A DNA stretch of 64,000 nucleotides from Elephas maximus indicus (taxonomy: Eukaryota; Chordata; Mammalia; Proboscidea; Elephantidae), in NCBI RefSeq assembly GCF_024166365.1, contig NC_064835.1, positions 62,538,607 to 62,602,606 on the forward strand. Reading direction: 5' to 3'. Of this stretch, positions 11,647-24,500 are shown one piece after another. The position numbers and the translations under genes are program-made. The first letter of the stretch is position 1. Each line of letters starts with the position of its first letter. The notes beneath the pieces are model-generated. The model was given only the letters and a program-made list of their open reading frames with translations. It did not search any database and was not told the origin of the DNA.

Positions 11647-11865
11647 AGCTTGATTTTGTTTTTGGAATATTTGAAATGGCAAAGGGAGGATGGTTGTTGA
11701 AAGGGTACCTGCCATTCTGCCTTTGAATTTCCTGGACCTTCCTACCTCTCTGGTGACCCTCAACACTCTTTATTCATTAATTCAATAAATATTTATTGAG
11801 TGCTCCTATGAGCCAGCCTGTGAATATTATAGTGTTGGTACTACATTCTACTCCCAACCACAAGG

Positions 11866-12515
11866 AGCACAGCACAGAGGCTAAGAGCATGGATTCTGAA
11901 AGACAGGTAGTACTGAGTTCAAATCTTAACTTGTAACTGTTCCAGTTATTCATTGGTGTGTAGTAAACTACCCGAGAACTTATGGGGTTAAACAACAGTG
12001 ATATATTATTTCTCTGGGTCAGCAGGTTGGGTTGGCCATGGCTGTGGACTCTGCTGGTCTCACTTGGAATCTCTCACACAATTGCATTCAGCTGGGAGAT
12101 TGATTGGGAAGGAACATCAAAGATGGCCTCCTATCTTCCCGGGTCTCTCTACACGTGGCATCTAGTCGCTCAGTAGTCTAGCCCGTGATTCTTATAAGAT
12201 GGCAGCTGGATCCCACCAGGGGATCTAAAATGACAAGTCCTAAAGTACAACTGCTTATCAGGCCTCTGCCTGCATCAAGCTTGCTAATATCCCATTGGAC
12301 AAAGCAAGTCACATGGCCAAGCCCTGAAACAATGTGGGAGGAGACCGCATAAGGGCAAGAGGCACCATTCGTTGTGGCCCACCAAAGCAACAATCTGTTG
12401 CTGTCGGCCTTGGCCAAGTGATTTGGCCGCTCTGAACCTCAGTTTCCTCATCCTAAAATAGAGACGATACCACCTACCTGGCAGCATTGTCATGAGGACT
12501 AAAGGAGAAGCATGG
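11866..12515 (+). repeat. MIR split by an MLT1-like LTR
   Basis: The MIR head (acagaggctaagagcatgga, ttctgaaagacaggtagtac) stops at about 11940. The MIR core resumes at 12408 with cctt-ggccaagtg and ctgaacctcagtttcctcat. Confidence 0.65.
11941..12407 (+). mobile_element. MLT1-like LTR (ERVL-MaLR), solo
   Basis: The sequence gttattcattggtgtgtagt, aaacaacagtgatatattat, ctctgggtcagcaggttggg and ttcagctgggagattgattg follows an MLT1-type LTR. It sits inside a MIR, with CTGT on both sides. The subfamily is uncertain. Confidence 0.5.
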
Positions 12516-13803
12516 TGTCTGACCAGAATAATTAGTAGGTAAATGTTCACTCTTTTGATTATTAGCCTGCAACTACCCTAACAGCATGGCTATCTTACTC
12601 ATCTTTGTATCCCCAAGGCATAGGCTTTGTGCTTGACATCTTTTTGCTTGCTGGGTGGAATAGTATGAAGCAAACAAGCCCCAAAGCTTGATGCTCAACT
12701 AAAGCAAGAGTGTTGAGAAGATACAGCAAGTTTTTACATCCTAGTAAGTGATGAGCAGAGCCAGGGAGGCATCTGTTACTCGAGGTGATTCTCGGATTGG
12801 TCTGATTGTAACCAAACTCACCCAGTTCCAAGATGGTGGTAGAGATCACTTTGGTTACATGAAATCAATCAACTCATCCCCTATGCAGTGTGATTCTTCT
12901 AACAGTATACTGATACATACTGTGTGTAAGATGAGTCAGTTGTATTGTCTCTGTAATCAAATGTATATGGTGCAGGGGGATCTGATGTGCAAACAGGTCC
13001 ATTATCATCCCTCTGTGTGTGATACCTGTTACCATACATGAAGAATTATGGTAAAAAGTGATTCATACCGTGTGTGATTTAAGCTAGTGGTGGGGGTCAG
13101 GGACAGCTTTATGGAAAGGGTAACATTTGAGCTGGACCAGCAGAATTCACCAATTAGAGAAGGTACTCCCAGCATGGACCAAGACTTGGGGGTGTAATGA
13201 CACATGATACTTCATAGTAGAGCTGAGCTCCATAGGGCTCACTAAGGATGCCCATGGGAAGCAGTGGCAAAAGCTGGAGCTGGTAAGTGGTGGTCAGATT
13301 ATGGGCAGCCTTGAAGGCAGGCAAGGCAGTGTGGACTTAATCTTTCAGAAGTTGGCTACCCTTAGAGGTTTTCTAGAAGAGTGACATGACTGGGTGTATA
13401 TTTGCAGAAAACTTTGGAAGCCATGAGAATTCCAAGTTGGAGGAGTTAGGAAAAACAAATGAAACAAACAAAAAAAACAAAGTTAGAGTTAGAGACAGTA
13501 TCAGTGGTCCAGATAGAAGGGTATATAGGTCTGAACTGGGACCGTGGCTATAGGAAAAACTACAAGGAGACAAAGTCAAGAAATATCTAGGAGACAGTAT
13601 TGACAGAAATCAGTAATTGATGAGATATGAGAGAAGGGACACACTGAGACTTCAGAGATGCCTTGGAAATTGCTATCTAGGGTGCTGAGGAGATGATTTG
13701 ATGGTGTTGGTTAAGATGGGAAACACGACAAGAAAGCAGATTTGGAGGTGGGAAAATTGTGAGTTCAGTATTAGCCATATTAAACTTTGAACCACTAACA
13801 TTT
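12516..13803. other. FBXO41: FBXO41 intron 1: old, unnamed repeat material
   Basis: From about 13060 the text (agctggaccagcagaattca, ggcagccttgaaggcaggca, gagtgacatgactgg) resembles an old interspersed family also seen near 20950, 38330 and 61030. No exon is seen. Confidence 0.4.
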
Positions 13804-13814
13804 AAATATTGTTT

Positions 13815-15552
13815 GTTAAACACTTCTGCTCATCAAAAGACTTCATCAAAAGAGTAAAAAGAGATCCTACAGACTGGGAAAAAATTTTTGGCTATGACAA
13901 ATCTGACAAAGGTCTAATCTCTAAAATCTATAGGAAAATCCAACACCTCTACAACAAACAATCTGATTAAAAAATGGGCAAAGGATATGAACAGACGCTT
14001 CACCAAAGAAGACATTCAAGTGGCTAACAAATATATAATAAAATGCTTGCAATCACTAGCCATTAAAAAAAAAAAAGTTTTTTTTTTTAATGCAAATCAA
14101 AACCACAATGAGATAACATTTCACCCTGACTTTACTGGCACGAACCAAAAAACCAGAAAACAAATGTTGGAGAGGCTGTGGGGAGATTGGAACTCTTATG
14201 CGTTGCTAGTGGGAATGCAAAATGATACAACCATTTTGAAAAATGATATGGTGCTTCCTTAAAAAGCTAGAAAGAGAAATACCATATGATCCAGCAATCC
14301 CACTCCTAGGAATAAATGCTAGAGAAATAAGAGCTGTTGCACAAATAAGACATATGCACACCCATGTTCATGGCAGCATTGTTCACAATAGCAAAAAGAT
14401 GGAAACAACCTAAGTGCCCATCAACAGATGAATGGATAAACAAACTATGGTATATACACACAATGGAATACCACTCAACGATAAATCTGTGAAGCATCTC
14501 ACAATGTGGATGAATGTGGAGGGCATTATGCTGAGTGAAATAAGTCAATCACAAAAGGACAAATCTTTTATGAGACCACTACTATAAAAACTCATGAAAA
14601 GATTTACACAAAAAGAAACTATCTTTGATGGTTACAGGGGAGGGGAAGGGTGGGGGTGGAAAAACACTAAATAGACTATAGGTAAGTGGTAGCTTTGATG
14701 AAGGATAAGACAGTACACAATACTGGGGAATTTAGCACAACTTATCCAAGGCAGGGCTATGGAAGCTTCATGGATTCATCCACACTCCCTGAGGGACCAA
14801 ATTACCGGGCTGAGGGCTGTGGGCACCATGGTCTTGGGGAATATCTAGCTCAGTTGGTATAACATAGTTTATAAAGAAAATGTTCTACATTCTACTTTGG
14901 TGAGTAGCGTCTGGGGTCTTAAAAGTTTACGAGTGGCTATCTAAAATACACCAGTGGTCTCGCCCCGTCTGGAGCAAGGGAAAATGAAGAAAACCACAGA
15001 TATAAGGGCAAGATTAGTCCACAGTACTAATGGTCTACAACTACCACAGCCTCCACCAGACTGAGTCCAGCACAACTAAATGGTGCCTGCTTCCACCCCT
15101 GACTGCTCTGACAGGGATCACAATAGAGGGCCCTGGACAGGGCTGGAGAAAAATGGAAAACAAAATTCTAACTCATACACACACAAAAAAAAGACCAGAT
15201 TTACTGGAGAAACCCCGAGAGTATGGTCCCTGGACACCCTTATAGCTCAGTAATGAAGTCATTCTTGAGGTTCACCCTTCAGCCAAAGATTAGACAGGCC
15301 CATAAAACAAAATGAGACTAAATGGGCACACCAGCCCAGGGGCAAGGATGAGAATGCAGGAGGGGACACGAAAGCTGGTAATGGTCAAGAAGGGAAGAGT
15401 GTTGACATGTCTTGGGGTTGGCAACGAATGTCACAAAACAACACGTGTATTATTTGTTTAATGAAAAACTAGTTTGCTCTGTAAACCTTTATCTAAAGTA
15501 CAATAAAAAAAATTTTAAATAAAAAATGCTATTTAAAAAATAACAAATAAAT
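13815..15552 (+). mobile_element. 5'-truncated L1, 3' end (1.74 kb)
   Basis: The element carries the L1 3' region (cttcaccaaagaagacattc, aagtgcccatcaacagatga, cattatgctgagtgaaataa), a G-rich purine tract at 14636-14660 and a poly(A)-like end. The 11-mer AAATATTGTTT flanks it (13804-13814 and 15553-15563) as a target-site duplication. There is no intact ORF2. Confidence 0.9.
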
Positions 15553-15779
15553 AAATATTGTTTAATTGTAACTAAATTCTGATGAAATATTGCCTTTTTG
15601 TTCTCTCCCTCTCTGTTGGCTGCTTCTAAGAATCATTTTTAAAAAAAGGATTGCCATAAATGTTTAGGTCTAAAGCATTGGGCTGTCCATGTCTCAGCCC
15701 AGTGAATGATGAGATGGAGTAGAATTAGGTTATCTCTAAGAAGGATTTAAATATGTTCAGGTCTCTCCCATCTTAAAAA

Positions 15780-16140
15780 CTGCTTCTGGGTTGTCCCATG
15801 CTGCCTCCTCCCCTTCACAGGTGGCTTCTTGTGTCCACTGTCACTACTCGCATCCTTACTTCTCTCACTCCTCAACCCACATCAGCCAGGTTCTCCAAAG
15901 CAGCCCTCTCTAAAGTCACCAGTGACTTTAGTACAATACTTTCTACTGCTCTTGAGTTGTCAGCATTATTTCCACTGTTGACTACTCCTTTCCTCTCCAC
16001 TTGAAGGTTTCCTTGATGCCAGACCTCCCATTTCTGCTGCTGGTTCATAGGAACTTCTTGATTCTTATCCCTCCTCTGCTTTCTTGAGGGTCCATCTTTG
16101 CCACCCCTCTCTGTACCCTCTCTCTGCTCAACCACTTTTG
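15780..16140 (+). repeat. L2 LINE fragment
   Basis: This resembles the L2 region around the reverse transcriptase (aaagtcaccagtgactttag, then tgtcagcattatttccactg), with the same layout as 30840-31400. Confidence 0.5.
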
Positions 16141-16192
16141 TTTTTATGTTTTAGTTGCCAAAATTGTATTTTTGATCCTATATTGCAAACTG

Positions 16193-16365
16193 TGGGAACC
16201 CTGGTGGCATAGTGGTTAAAAGCTATGGCTGCTAACCAAAAGGTCAGCAGTTGAAATCCACCAGGCGTTCCTTGGAAACTCTATGGGGCAGTTCTACTTT
16301 GTCCTATAGGGTCTTTATGAGTTGTAATTGACTCGACAGCAACAGGTTTTTGTTTTTGTTTTTTA
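16193..16365 (+). repeat. AfroSINE, short (deleted) form
   Basis: After ccaccaggcgtt it goes straight to ccttggaaactctatggggc, so the roughly 45-base block of the long form is missing. The tail is gacagcaacaggtttttg. Confidence 0.9.
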
Positions 16366-16439
16366 ATTGCAAACTATGTACCAAGTATTTCTATTTCCAA
16401 GGCCCAGTGGAACCTCAAACTCATGAAATCTACAACCAA

Positions 16440-18190
16440 ATTCATTCTCTCTCTCCCCAGACCTGCCTTCCTCCTCTTTCTGTCCTTACTGAGCTGCATC
16501 CCCATCTACCCATTTGCTCAAAACCCAAATCCAAGCCTCACCCTTGACTCCTCCCTTTCTCACCTGCCAGTCATTCTGTGACCAAGCCTCTTGACTCTTT
16601 TTCCTTAGTTGTCCCCATATCCACCCTCCTCCCCATTCACATTTCTGCTACCTTGGTTAACAGTTTCCAGCTCCAGTGTTCCAACAGCCTTGTTCCTGAC
16701 CTTGGCCCTCAGTAGTCCGTTCTCTAAATTGTAAATTTGATCATGTCCTTTCTTGTTTAAAATCTTCCAGTGGGTCTCCAATGCCCAAGAAGGGCATTGT
16801 GTGACCTGCAAGAGGCTTCATGAACTGACTTGCCTCCATTTTTCTCTTCCACCGACCCTCTCTGAGAATTGTGCCACACTGAAGTCCTTGCCATTAATTC
16901 ATTCCACAAATACATATTGAGCACCTACCACACTCCAGTCACTATTCGAAGTGCTGGGGAAATAGCAGTGATTAAGAAGACAATGTCTCTACCCTCATGG
17001 AACTTATATTTTAGCTCCCTGAAGGAGGCATACTCTTTCTCACTTCCTTGTCTTTGTAGCGATGATGTGTCCTCTGCCTGGAAACCTCACAATTGCCCTT
17101 CTTTACCTGACAACTCTACATTGCTCTTCAAGAATCAGCCTAATAATAAAATCTATTAAAACATTCTGCATCCTACTTTGGAGAGTGGCGTCTGGGGTCT
17201 TAAACACTAGCAAACGGCCATCTAAGATGCATCAATTGGTCTCAACCCACCTGGATCAAGAAAGAATGAAGAACACCAAAGACACAAGGTAATTATGAGC
17301 CTAAGAGACAGAAAGGACCACATAAACCAGAGACTACATCAGTCTAAGACCATGGTGTCCGGCTACAACTGATGACTGCCCTGACAAGGAACACAACAGA
17401 GAACCCCTGAGGGAGCAAGAGAGCAGTGGGATGCAGACCCCAAATTCTCATAAAAAGACCAGACTTAATGGCCAGACTGGGACTAGAAGGACCTCGGAGG
17501 CCATGGTCCCCAGGCCTTCTGTTAGCCCAAGGCAGGAACCATTCCCAAAGCCAACTCTTCAGACAGGGATTGGACTGGAATATGGGATGGAAAATGATAC
17601 TGGTGAAGAATGAGCTTCTTGGATCAAGTAGACACATGAGACTATGTTGGCATCTCCTGTCCGGAGGCGAGATGAGAGGGCAGGGGGGCCAGAAGCTGCC
17701 CGAATGGACATGAGGAGAAAGAGTGGAGGGAAGGACTGTGCTGTCTTATTAGGGGAAGAGCAATTAGGAGTGTATAGCGAGGTATATGTAAATTTTTCTA
17801 TGAGAAACTGACTTAATTTTTAAAATTTCACTTAAAGCAGAATAAAAATTAAAAAAAAAAAATCAGCCTAGACTTCATCTAAAGTACAATAAAAAAACAA
17901 AAATAAAAACTATTCTTTCCTCCAAAAAAAAAAAAAAAAAGTCAGCCCAGAAGCAGCCATCTCTGGGGGTACCCACTGCTCTTGGTTAAATGGAGGATCT
18001 TGTACCTGCCTCTTGCATGGCATGTATCCCATGACTGCAATCATCCAGTACCTCTTCAGTCTGCCCCAGGAGATGACAAGCAGCTTGACGGCAAGGGCCA
18101 GATCTTGTCTATGTGTCTTCACCATACGTACAACAGCAGCTGGCACAGTTCATGGCACACAGTAGATACTCAGTAAATGTACATTGAATG
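16440..18190 (+). repeat. L2 3' region interrupted by an L1
   Basis: L2-like text (gatcatgtcctttcttgttt, cttccagtgggtctccaatg, ctctgcctggaaacctcaca) runs to 17142. It resumes after the L1 insert, and the 3' end catggcacacagtagatact is near 18150. Confidence 0.5.
17143..17860 (+). mobile_element. 5'-truncated L1, 3' UTR only
   Basis: The insert has the L1 3' UTR text (cctactttggagagtggcgt, ctggggtcttaaacactagc, ggcatctcctgtccggaggc) and ends in aataaaaatt plus poly(A). AATCAGCCTA flanks it perfectly (17133-17142 and 17861-17870). Confidence 0.9.
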
Positions 18191-18244
18191 AATTGATGTT
18201 TGAATAGCACTTAGAAGAGAAGTCTAGAGTAGTAATATAGATTT

Positions 18245-18720
18245 TGGAGCATATTAGTTAGAACTCTTGATTGCAAGTAACAGAAATCCAACCCAAACTA
18301 TTTTAAGCAAAAAAGGGATACATAGTAATTCATATAACTGGAAAGAAAAGGGGTCTTGGGCATAACTGCACCCAGGTTACAAAAAATGTGGAAAAAAAAT
18401 TTCTTTAATGTGGTAAATATGGTATGGACTGTCTTTCCAGCCCTTGGCTCAGCTTCACTCTGAACGTTGCCACATTTTCCCCCACCATGCATAGGCTTTC
18501 TTCATATGGTGGATTGCAAGTAGTACAAGGCCATAGACAGTTTCATCATCCTAGCAAGTGATTCCAGAGGGACAAGAGGACTCTTCAATCTTCCATATAA
18601 ACTCCCAGTGAAGGACTCTGATTGGCTGAGCTTGAAGAACATGCCCGTCCTTGGGCTAATCATTGTGGCCAAGTAGATGGTGGTACTATGATAGGCCAGG
18701 CCTAGGTCATGTGTCCACCC
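18245..18720 (+). repeat. Unnamed old interspersed repeat, copy 1
   Basis: It opens gattgcaagtaacagaaatc and contains gcaaaaaagggatacatagt. The same outline recurs near 21340 and 24005. I recognise the type but cannot name it. Confidence 0.45.
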
Positions 18721-21339
18721 TGCAGGGTACTGAGATTGGCAGCTCCACCAGAACTACATGGAGTAGGGAGGGGCAGTTCACCAAAAAAAGAATGAGATCT
18801 TGCTATTATCAGCAGGTGAAGAAGACTTGCTGAGCAGATGAAAATAATATCCACTGCAGGAATTATCAGTGATCCTATGGTAGTGGAAGCCATGGAAATA
18901 CAAGATTATCTGTGTTTCTGGCAGTCAACATGTGAAAGTGTGACAGACGGGAGTTAGAGAAGACACATCTTAAGATGGTTGGTCTTGTTTGGAGAGATAA
19001 AACTCACATACATGAAAGTCTTTAAAAAATAACCCAAGATGGTGCCTCTGATTTGTTCGGCCCGTAGAGTCTTTTTACCCGAAGAAAAGGGGAACCTTGA
19101 GCTGAACTTGAAAAAAACGCATTTGGACTTGAGATAGGCATTTCAAATGCAGAAGGAACATGAAAGGTCCCGGGGATGGTATGAAAGGAAGCAGGGCCAG
19201 GCTAAAAAGGAGGCAGGTCTTAGGGCTGCAGAGGTTGCTGATCTGGGGAGACTAGAAAGTAGAGGAAAATATGACTATTCTGTCCTGGTGCTCATAGTAC
19301 AGGATTGTGATGGGATTTGAACAGAGTACACATCTATTTTTCTTTCTCCTCCTTTCTCTCCTCCTTGCCTCTGTTGCCTTCTTGCCTGCATTCAGTTAAT
19401 GCTTCATGCTCATGCTGGAGAGGTGTGTAAATCTAGGCAAAATTATTCCTAGGTATAATTCATGGTCATTCCTCAGCTCCAGCAGATGGAGGGAAACTGG
19501 GGCAGGCTAGCCTGGAGTGAAGAGCCACCTGGACTCCAGAAGCCCCTCCCCTCCTCAACCCTGCACATCCACACACAGAGCCTGGCTAGCAGGGTGCTAT
19601 GCAGGCGAAGGGTGCTGTGAAACTGCAAGGGTTGGGGGACAAGGGAGAAGACTGGCAACTTCTGAGACCCTGAAAAGTGCCCCCCATAGGAGGACTAGCG
19701 CTTAGCTGACATGGGCAGGCACACACAGGTGCTCTGACACCAGGCTGACCATACATTATGTAATAACCCTGTTCCTGAAGAGTTGTGTGTGCATGTATTG
19801 AATTCTACTTATAATATCCTTGGTCACTTTGTCAGTTTCTTTAGTTTTAGTCTACTCAGGTTTTCTATTTCTTCTTGGGTCAATTTTGATAATTTGTATT
19901 TTCCTAGAAGGGCATTCAGTTCATCTAGATCTTCAAAAATTTAGGCCAAGAGTTGTATCTAGTAGCATTTTAGTAATTAAAAAAAATATTTTCTTTGTCA
20001 GTGGTTATATCCCTTTTCTCATTCATAGTTTTGTGTATTTGTTTTCTTTTTTTTTCTCTTTAAAGAGACTTACCAGAGAGTTGTATATTTAGCTGGTCAT
20101 TAGAGAGAACCATCTTTTTCATTTACCCCTCAAGTCTACTTTTTGGGTTTGAATATACATAGAGGGTGATAATGTTGGAACAATGATTAAATATTTATTT
20201 TAAAAAAAGCAAGTTAAATCCCTGTCTCAAAAAACTATGGTATTTATGGATGAAATAATAGAAAAACTAGGATTTGTTCAAAATTATTCAATGGATGGGA
20301 ATGGGTGTGAAGCCGGGGAGCAATGTACAGATGAAACAAAATTTGACATGAGCTGTTAAAGCTGAATGATAGGTATACAGGAGTTCATTATAATATTCTA
20401 TTTTTGAATATATGTGAACATTTCCATAAGGCAAAGTTGTTTGGGTTTTTTTTTTTTTTTAATCCCTATCTCCTTGTGCACACCAAAAATTTCTAGATGG
20501 ATTAAAAATTCAAATGTACAAAAGGAAACCGCAAAGTACTAAATGAAAACATATATAATTTTTTATGTAGTCTTTGGGTAAGGGCAGACTTTCTAAACAT
20601 GACAATAAAATCAGAAATCATAAAGGAAAAGGTTGATAAGTTTTACTGAAGCAAACTTTTAAAACTTTTAATCTATCAGTAAAAACCATAAACAAAATTA
20701 AAAGCCAGTCAACAAACTTGAGAAAAATATTTACAATATATAAATGACAAAGCTCAATACTGTAAAAAGCCTTTCCAAGCCAATAATGTGAATGTTCAGT
20801 GTAAAAACGAGCAAAGTAGTGCATAGGCAGTCATCAAAGGGATACAGATGACTGATAAATGTGTGAAACATGTCCAACCATAGTCACTAAAGAGACGTGA
20901 GTGAAACAGCCAGGCCATTTTTCATTTTCAAACTGGCAAGAGTACACTGAGGCCAAACCAGGAAGATGAGGAGTTTGGCTGCAGTTGATAGACAATGGAG
21001 AGCCACTGGAGGAGTGTGAGCAGGAGTCAAATGTAAAAAGAGGAACCTAGTGCCTTATAGAAAGGAGACTAGAGCTATGAGACTGAAGGCTAGCCCAGCA
21101 ATCTAGGTGTGAGGAGGCAGTGGCCCAGAAGAGCACGAAGCATGAGAAAAGAATGGTTCAGTTGAAGGCATTCCAGAAGAAAAATCAGCAGGTCTTGACA
21201 GTTAGCAGAGAAAAATCAGGACAGCCAGTGGTGTGGCATGACTGGGAGGACTGTGGTGCCGTTGAAAGAAACTGGGATGCTGGGGGATGGATGAGTGAGG
21301 GAAAGGCCAGGATTTGGTTTTTGACACCACGGGTGGTTG
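18721..21339. other. FBXO41: FBXO41 intron 1, no gene seen
   Basis: This is mostly AT-rich sequence with oligo-A and oligo-T runs (e.g. 20446-20460). The part from 20945 resembles the old repeat noted at 13060. Nothing supports an exon. Confidence 0.45.
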
Positions 21340-22100
21340 TATTAGTCTGGATTCTCATTTATTAGTGACTGGCAACTGACTCAGATGGTTTAAGCAACAA
21401 AAAGAATTTACTGCCCCACATACTTGAAAAGTCCTGTATTAAAGCTTTAAGCATTTTAGATCTGGCTCCTGAAATGATATCAAGAATCTTTTTCTTCCTC
21501 TCTCACAAGGAGAGGACAGAAATGGCCACAAGCAGCTCCAGGCTCACCTCCCAGCTGAGCACAGATCCTCAGGTAGCTGTATTGGCCAAAATTTGGTGGC
21601 ATGCCCATTCCTGAACCAATCACTGTACCTCTCACTGTACAGATCAAGGTCACATGCAGCCCCCTCTGGAGACAGAGGCTGGGGCAGCCCTACCCAAACA
21701 ACATAGATTCAAAATGGGGGAATGGTTCTCTAAGGAAAAATTGGGGGCCTAGGCACAAAGAGGGACTGGAGCTGAGTAGCAAAAATGTTGACTGCCCACT
21801 GCATTCCACCTCTCAGCTGTCCAAGATCTACATGCACACTCTTCCCTTCATATAATTAAAAAATTCCTCCTGTTTAACATAATATAACTATCCCATGCAC
21901 AACTTAAAGCACACTCGTCCCATCTCTGGAGGGAGATGTCCTAGTTGTCACCCACAACCAGCCCCAATTCTGAGATCTCGGGGGTAGACTTCCTGTTTGG
22001 TTAGGTGCTGAGCCAGCCCATCATGGTCATTTAGTTTATGGCCAGACTACAATGATGGAGGAAGAATAGGGTACCTGAAAAATCAAAAGCTCTCCATGTT
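21340..22100 (+). repeat. Unnamed old interspersed repeat, copy 2
   Basis: It shares with copies 1 and 3 the opening about taagcaacaaaaagaattta, 'ggccacaagcagctccaggct' in the middle, and cctgaaccaatcactgtacc. Confidence 0.45.
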
Positions 22101-22344
22101 AAAGAGGGGAGATAGTGAAAGTCACTCAGTGGTTACAGGTCCAGCCTATGGTCCATGTCCTGCTGGACCAAATGGCAAGGATGAGGCTTCCTGGCTTACC
22201 AATCAGCTGCTCCAGCTCTGCTCTCTCTGAGTCTCCCTCCCTTGTCCATCATGCTCAGTGGCCACATGTGAGCCGGACACTGACAGGTCACCTCCCATTG
22301 GTGCAGGTTTTTTTTGTTGTTTTGGGGAGAACCCTAGATGTGAA

Positions 22345-22550
22345 GAGTCCCTGGGTGGCTCAAACAGTTAAGATGCTAAACTCCTAACCAAAAGGTTGGC
22401 AGTTCGAACCTACCCAAAGGTGCCTCGGAAGACAGACCCGGCGATTTGCTTCTGAAAGGTCACAGCCTTGAAAACCCTATGGAGCACAATTCTACTCTGA
22501 AACACATGGGGTTGCCATGAGTTGGAATTGACTCCATGGCAACTGGTTCA
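22345..22550 (+). repeat. AfroSINE, 'gaaaaccctatg' variant
   Basis: The head is agtccctgggtggctcaaac, then aaaaggttggcagttcgaac (B box) and gccttgaaaaccctatggag, and the tail is gccatgagttggaattgact. Confidence 0.85.
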
Positions 22551-22635
22551 TTTTTCTAGGGACTGAGTAATCCCAGGCCTTTGTTTTCCAGGTTTGCATT
22601 TTTTTGTTTTTGTTTTTTTTTCTGGCCCCCCCCCA

Positions 22636-22813
22636 AAAAAAAAAAAAACTAGTTGCCATGGAGTCGATCTGAACTCATGGGGACCCCATGTGTGTCAGAG
22701 TAGAGCTGTGCTCCATAGGGTTTTCAATGCCTTTCTTTCAAGGCATTTCTGGGTGGATTCAAACCTCCAACCTTTTGGTTAACAACTGAGTGTGTTAACT
22801 GCTTGCACTATCC
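22636..22813 (-). repeat. AfroSINE, reverse orientation
   Basis: A long A run (the reversed tail end) leads into ctagttgccatggagtcgat and finishes with ttaactgcttgcactatccc. It lies tail to tail with the preceding SINE. Confidence 0.85.
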
Positions 22814-22817
22814 CCCC

Positions 22818-22892
22818 AAAAAAAAAAAAAGCCAAAGCAAACCTGTTGTCGTCAAGTTGATTCCGGTCCCATAGCGACCATATAAGGGACTC
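22818..22892 (-). repeat. AfroSINE tail fragment, reverse orientation
   Basis: An A run, then acctgttgtcgtcaagttga ttccggtcccatagcgacca, is the reversed SINE tail only. It sits in the head of the neighbouring SINE. Confidence 0.7.
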
Positions 22893-23734
22893 CTTTTCTA
22901 ACAATACAATTCTCCGCATCATTAGGAAGCATTCCATCAATTTGCATTCAGTAATTCCCAGATCTAGTATCCAAAGCTAGAGACATCATTGAAAGTTCTA
23001 ATTCTCGAATCTAGTCCCTTGTACTGGTGTTGGGAGGAAGGAGGGGGTTGTCTCTTAGCAACAGGCCTTCACCCATCCCAGGGACCTTCAGTTCTGTGGC
23101 CTCTCACTAGGCCTCTGCCACACAGCAATACAAACCCCTAGTCTGGGGCAGGAGGCAGAGCTTATTTGCCCCTTCTCACTCAAGCTGCAGCCCAGTGGAA
23201 AGCTGTCTATAATGTAAGCTAAGGTAATGGTTGCCCCTGATGAGCTGGGAGGACACAGCAGGAGGGGTTCAGGAGAGGCTGAGGAGCCAGGTGCCTGTCA
23301 GGCCCCAGGCTTGTCTACCCCTGTGTTTCCAGCCTTCCTCTCTTTGCTTGAGCTGATGTTAGCTTGAAGCAGAGAACTGGGTCTTAATTATCTGACTCTC
23401 AGCCATACTGGATTACTGGCCTCAGTCAGAAAGGGCTCCTCTGGGCAAAACCACATTTTCTCCCTCTCTGCTTTCAGGTGGACCTCCTTTAGCCAGAGTG
23501 TGTCTCTTACTGAAAGCCATGAGAAAGGCCACATAACACATCCTGACATTTTTTCTAAAAGTCCTCTAAAGCCCCAGCCTTGGTAGGGATCTGTTCTGAG
23601 CACTGGAGGCAGTGGGAGGTAATTTAATCAGCTGCTTTGCTGCTGTGTAACAAGGTTTGCCAACTTCTGAGTGGGGAATTAGAAAGTGGTAATATCTTAC
23701 ACCCCAACTTAGAAAACAAACATACGAAAAAAAT
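22893..23734. other. FBXO41: FBXO41 intron 1, nothing recognised
   Basis: The sequence is unique-looking, with one minus frame of 71 codons that I do not regard as coding. Confidence 0.45.
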
Positions 23735-23925
23735 ATTGCCGTCAAGTCGATCCCAACTCATGATGACCCCATGTGCTTCAGAGCAGAATTCCTACATAGG
23801 GTTTTCTTGGCAGTAATATTTACAGAAGCAGATTGCCAGGCCTTTCTTCCATGGTACCAATGGGTAGGTTTGAACCACTAACCTTTAAGTTAGTAGTTGA
23901 ATACAAACCATTTATGCCCCCCAAG
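23735..23925 (-). repeat. AfroSINE, reverse orientation
   Basis: It runs from attgccgtcaagtcgatccc to aaaccatttatgccccccaa and carries the long-form block in reverse (cagaagcagattgccaggcc). Confidence 0.8.
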
Positions 23926-24004
23926 GACCTCCACTCCACCTTATTTCAGCTAATTCTGTCTTAGGTTCTATTACTTGAAAAAGAAAACCCATTTCTGATT
24001 CTAA

Positions 24005-24500
24005 TTTCTTGGTTAGGACTTTTTGCTAGTACAAGTAACAAAGGCCCTATTCCAACTAACTTGAGCAAAAAAAGGGAATTGATGGACTCATGTAATTGAA
24101 CAAACCAGGATCTTAAACAGCGTCTGTGGCAAATCTCTCTTTCTCCATCTCAGTTTTGTTTTTCTGTGCAGGCTTCATTACCAGGTGGTTCCTCCCAAAA
24201 GGAGACAAAGATGGCCCTAGCAGCTCTGGCCTTACCCACCAGCTTTGAAACTTCAGACCAAAGAGGATGACTTTTCCAAGTAGTTTGAGAAAAGTGCTGG
24301 ACCTGACTCAGCTCAAATGGGGTGATCTGTACCCATGCCAGGACTCTGATCAGCCAGGCCTATGTCATATTCTTATTCCTGGAGCCAGGAGTGGACCACG
24401 ACACCTCATGAGACCACATGGACGAAGAGAGTGGTAAAGGAAAGATGGTTCCCCAAATCAAAGCAGGGTGCTATTACGAGGAAGAATAATGGGTGCTGGA
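24005..24500 (+). repeat. Unnamed old interspersed repeat, copy 3
   Basis: It has tacaagtaacaaaggcccta, gagcaaaaaaagggaattga, and gactctgatcagccaggcct in the same order as copies 1 and 2. Confidence 0.45.
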
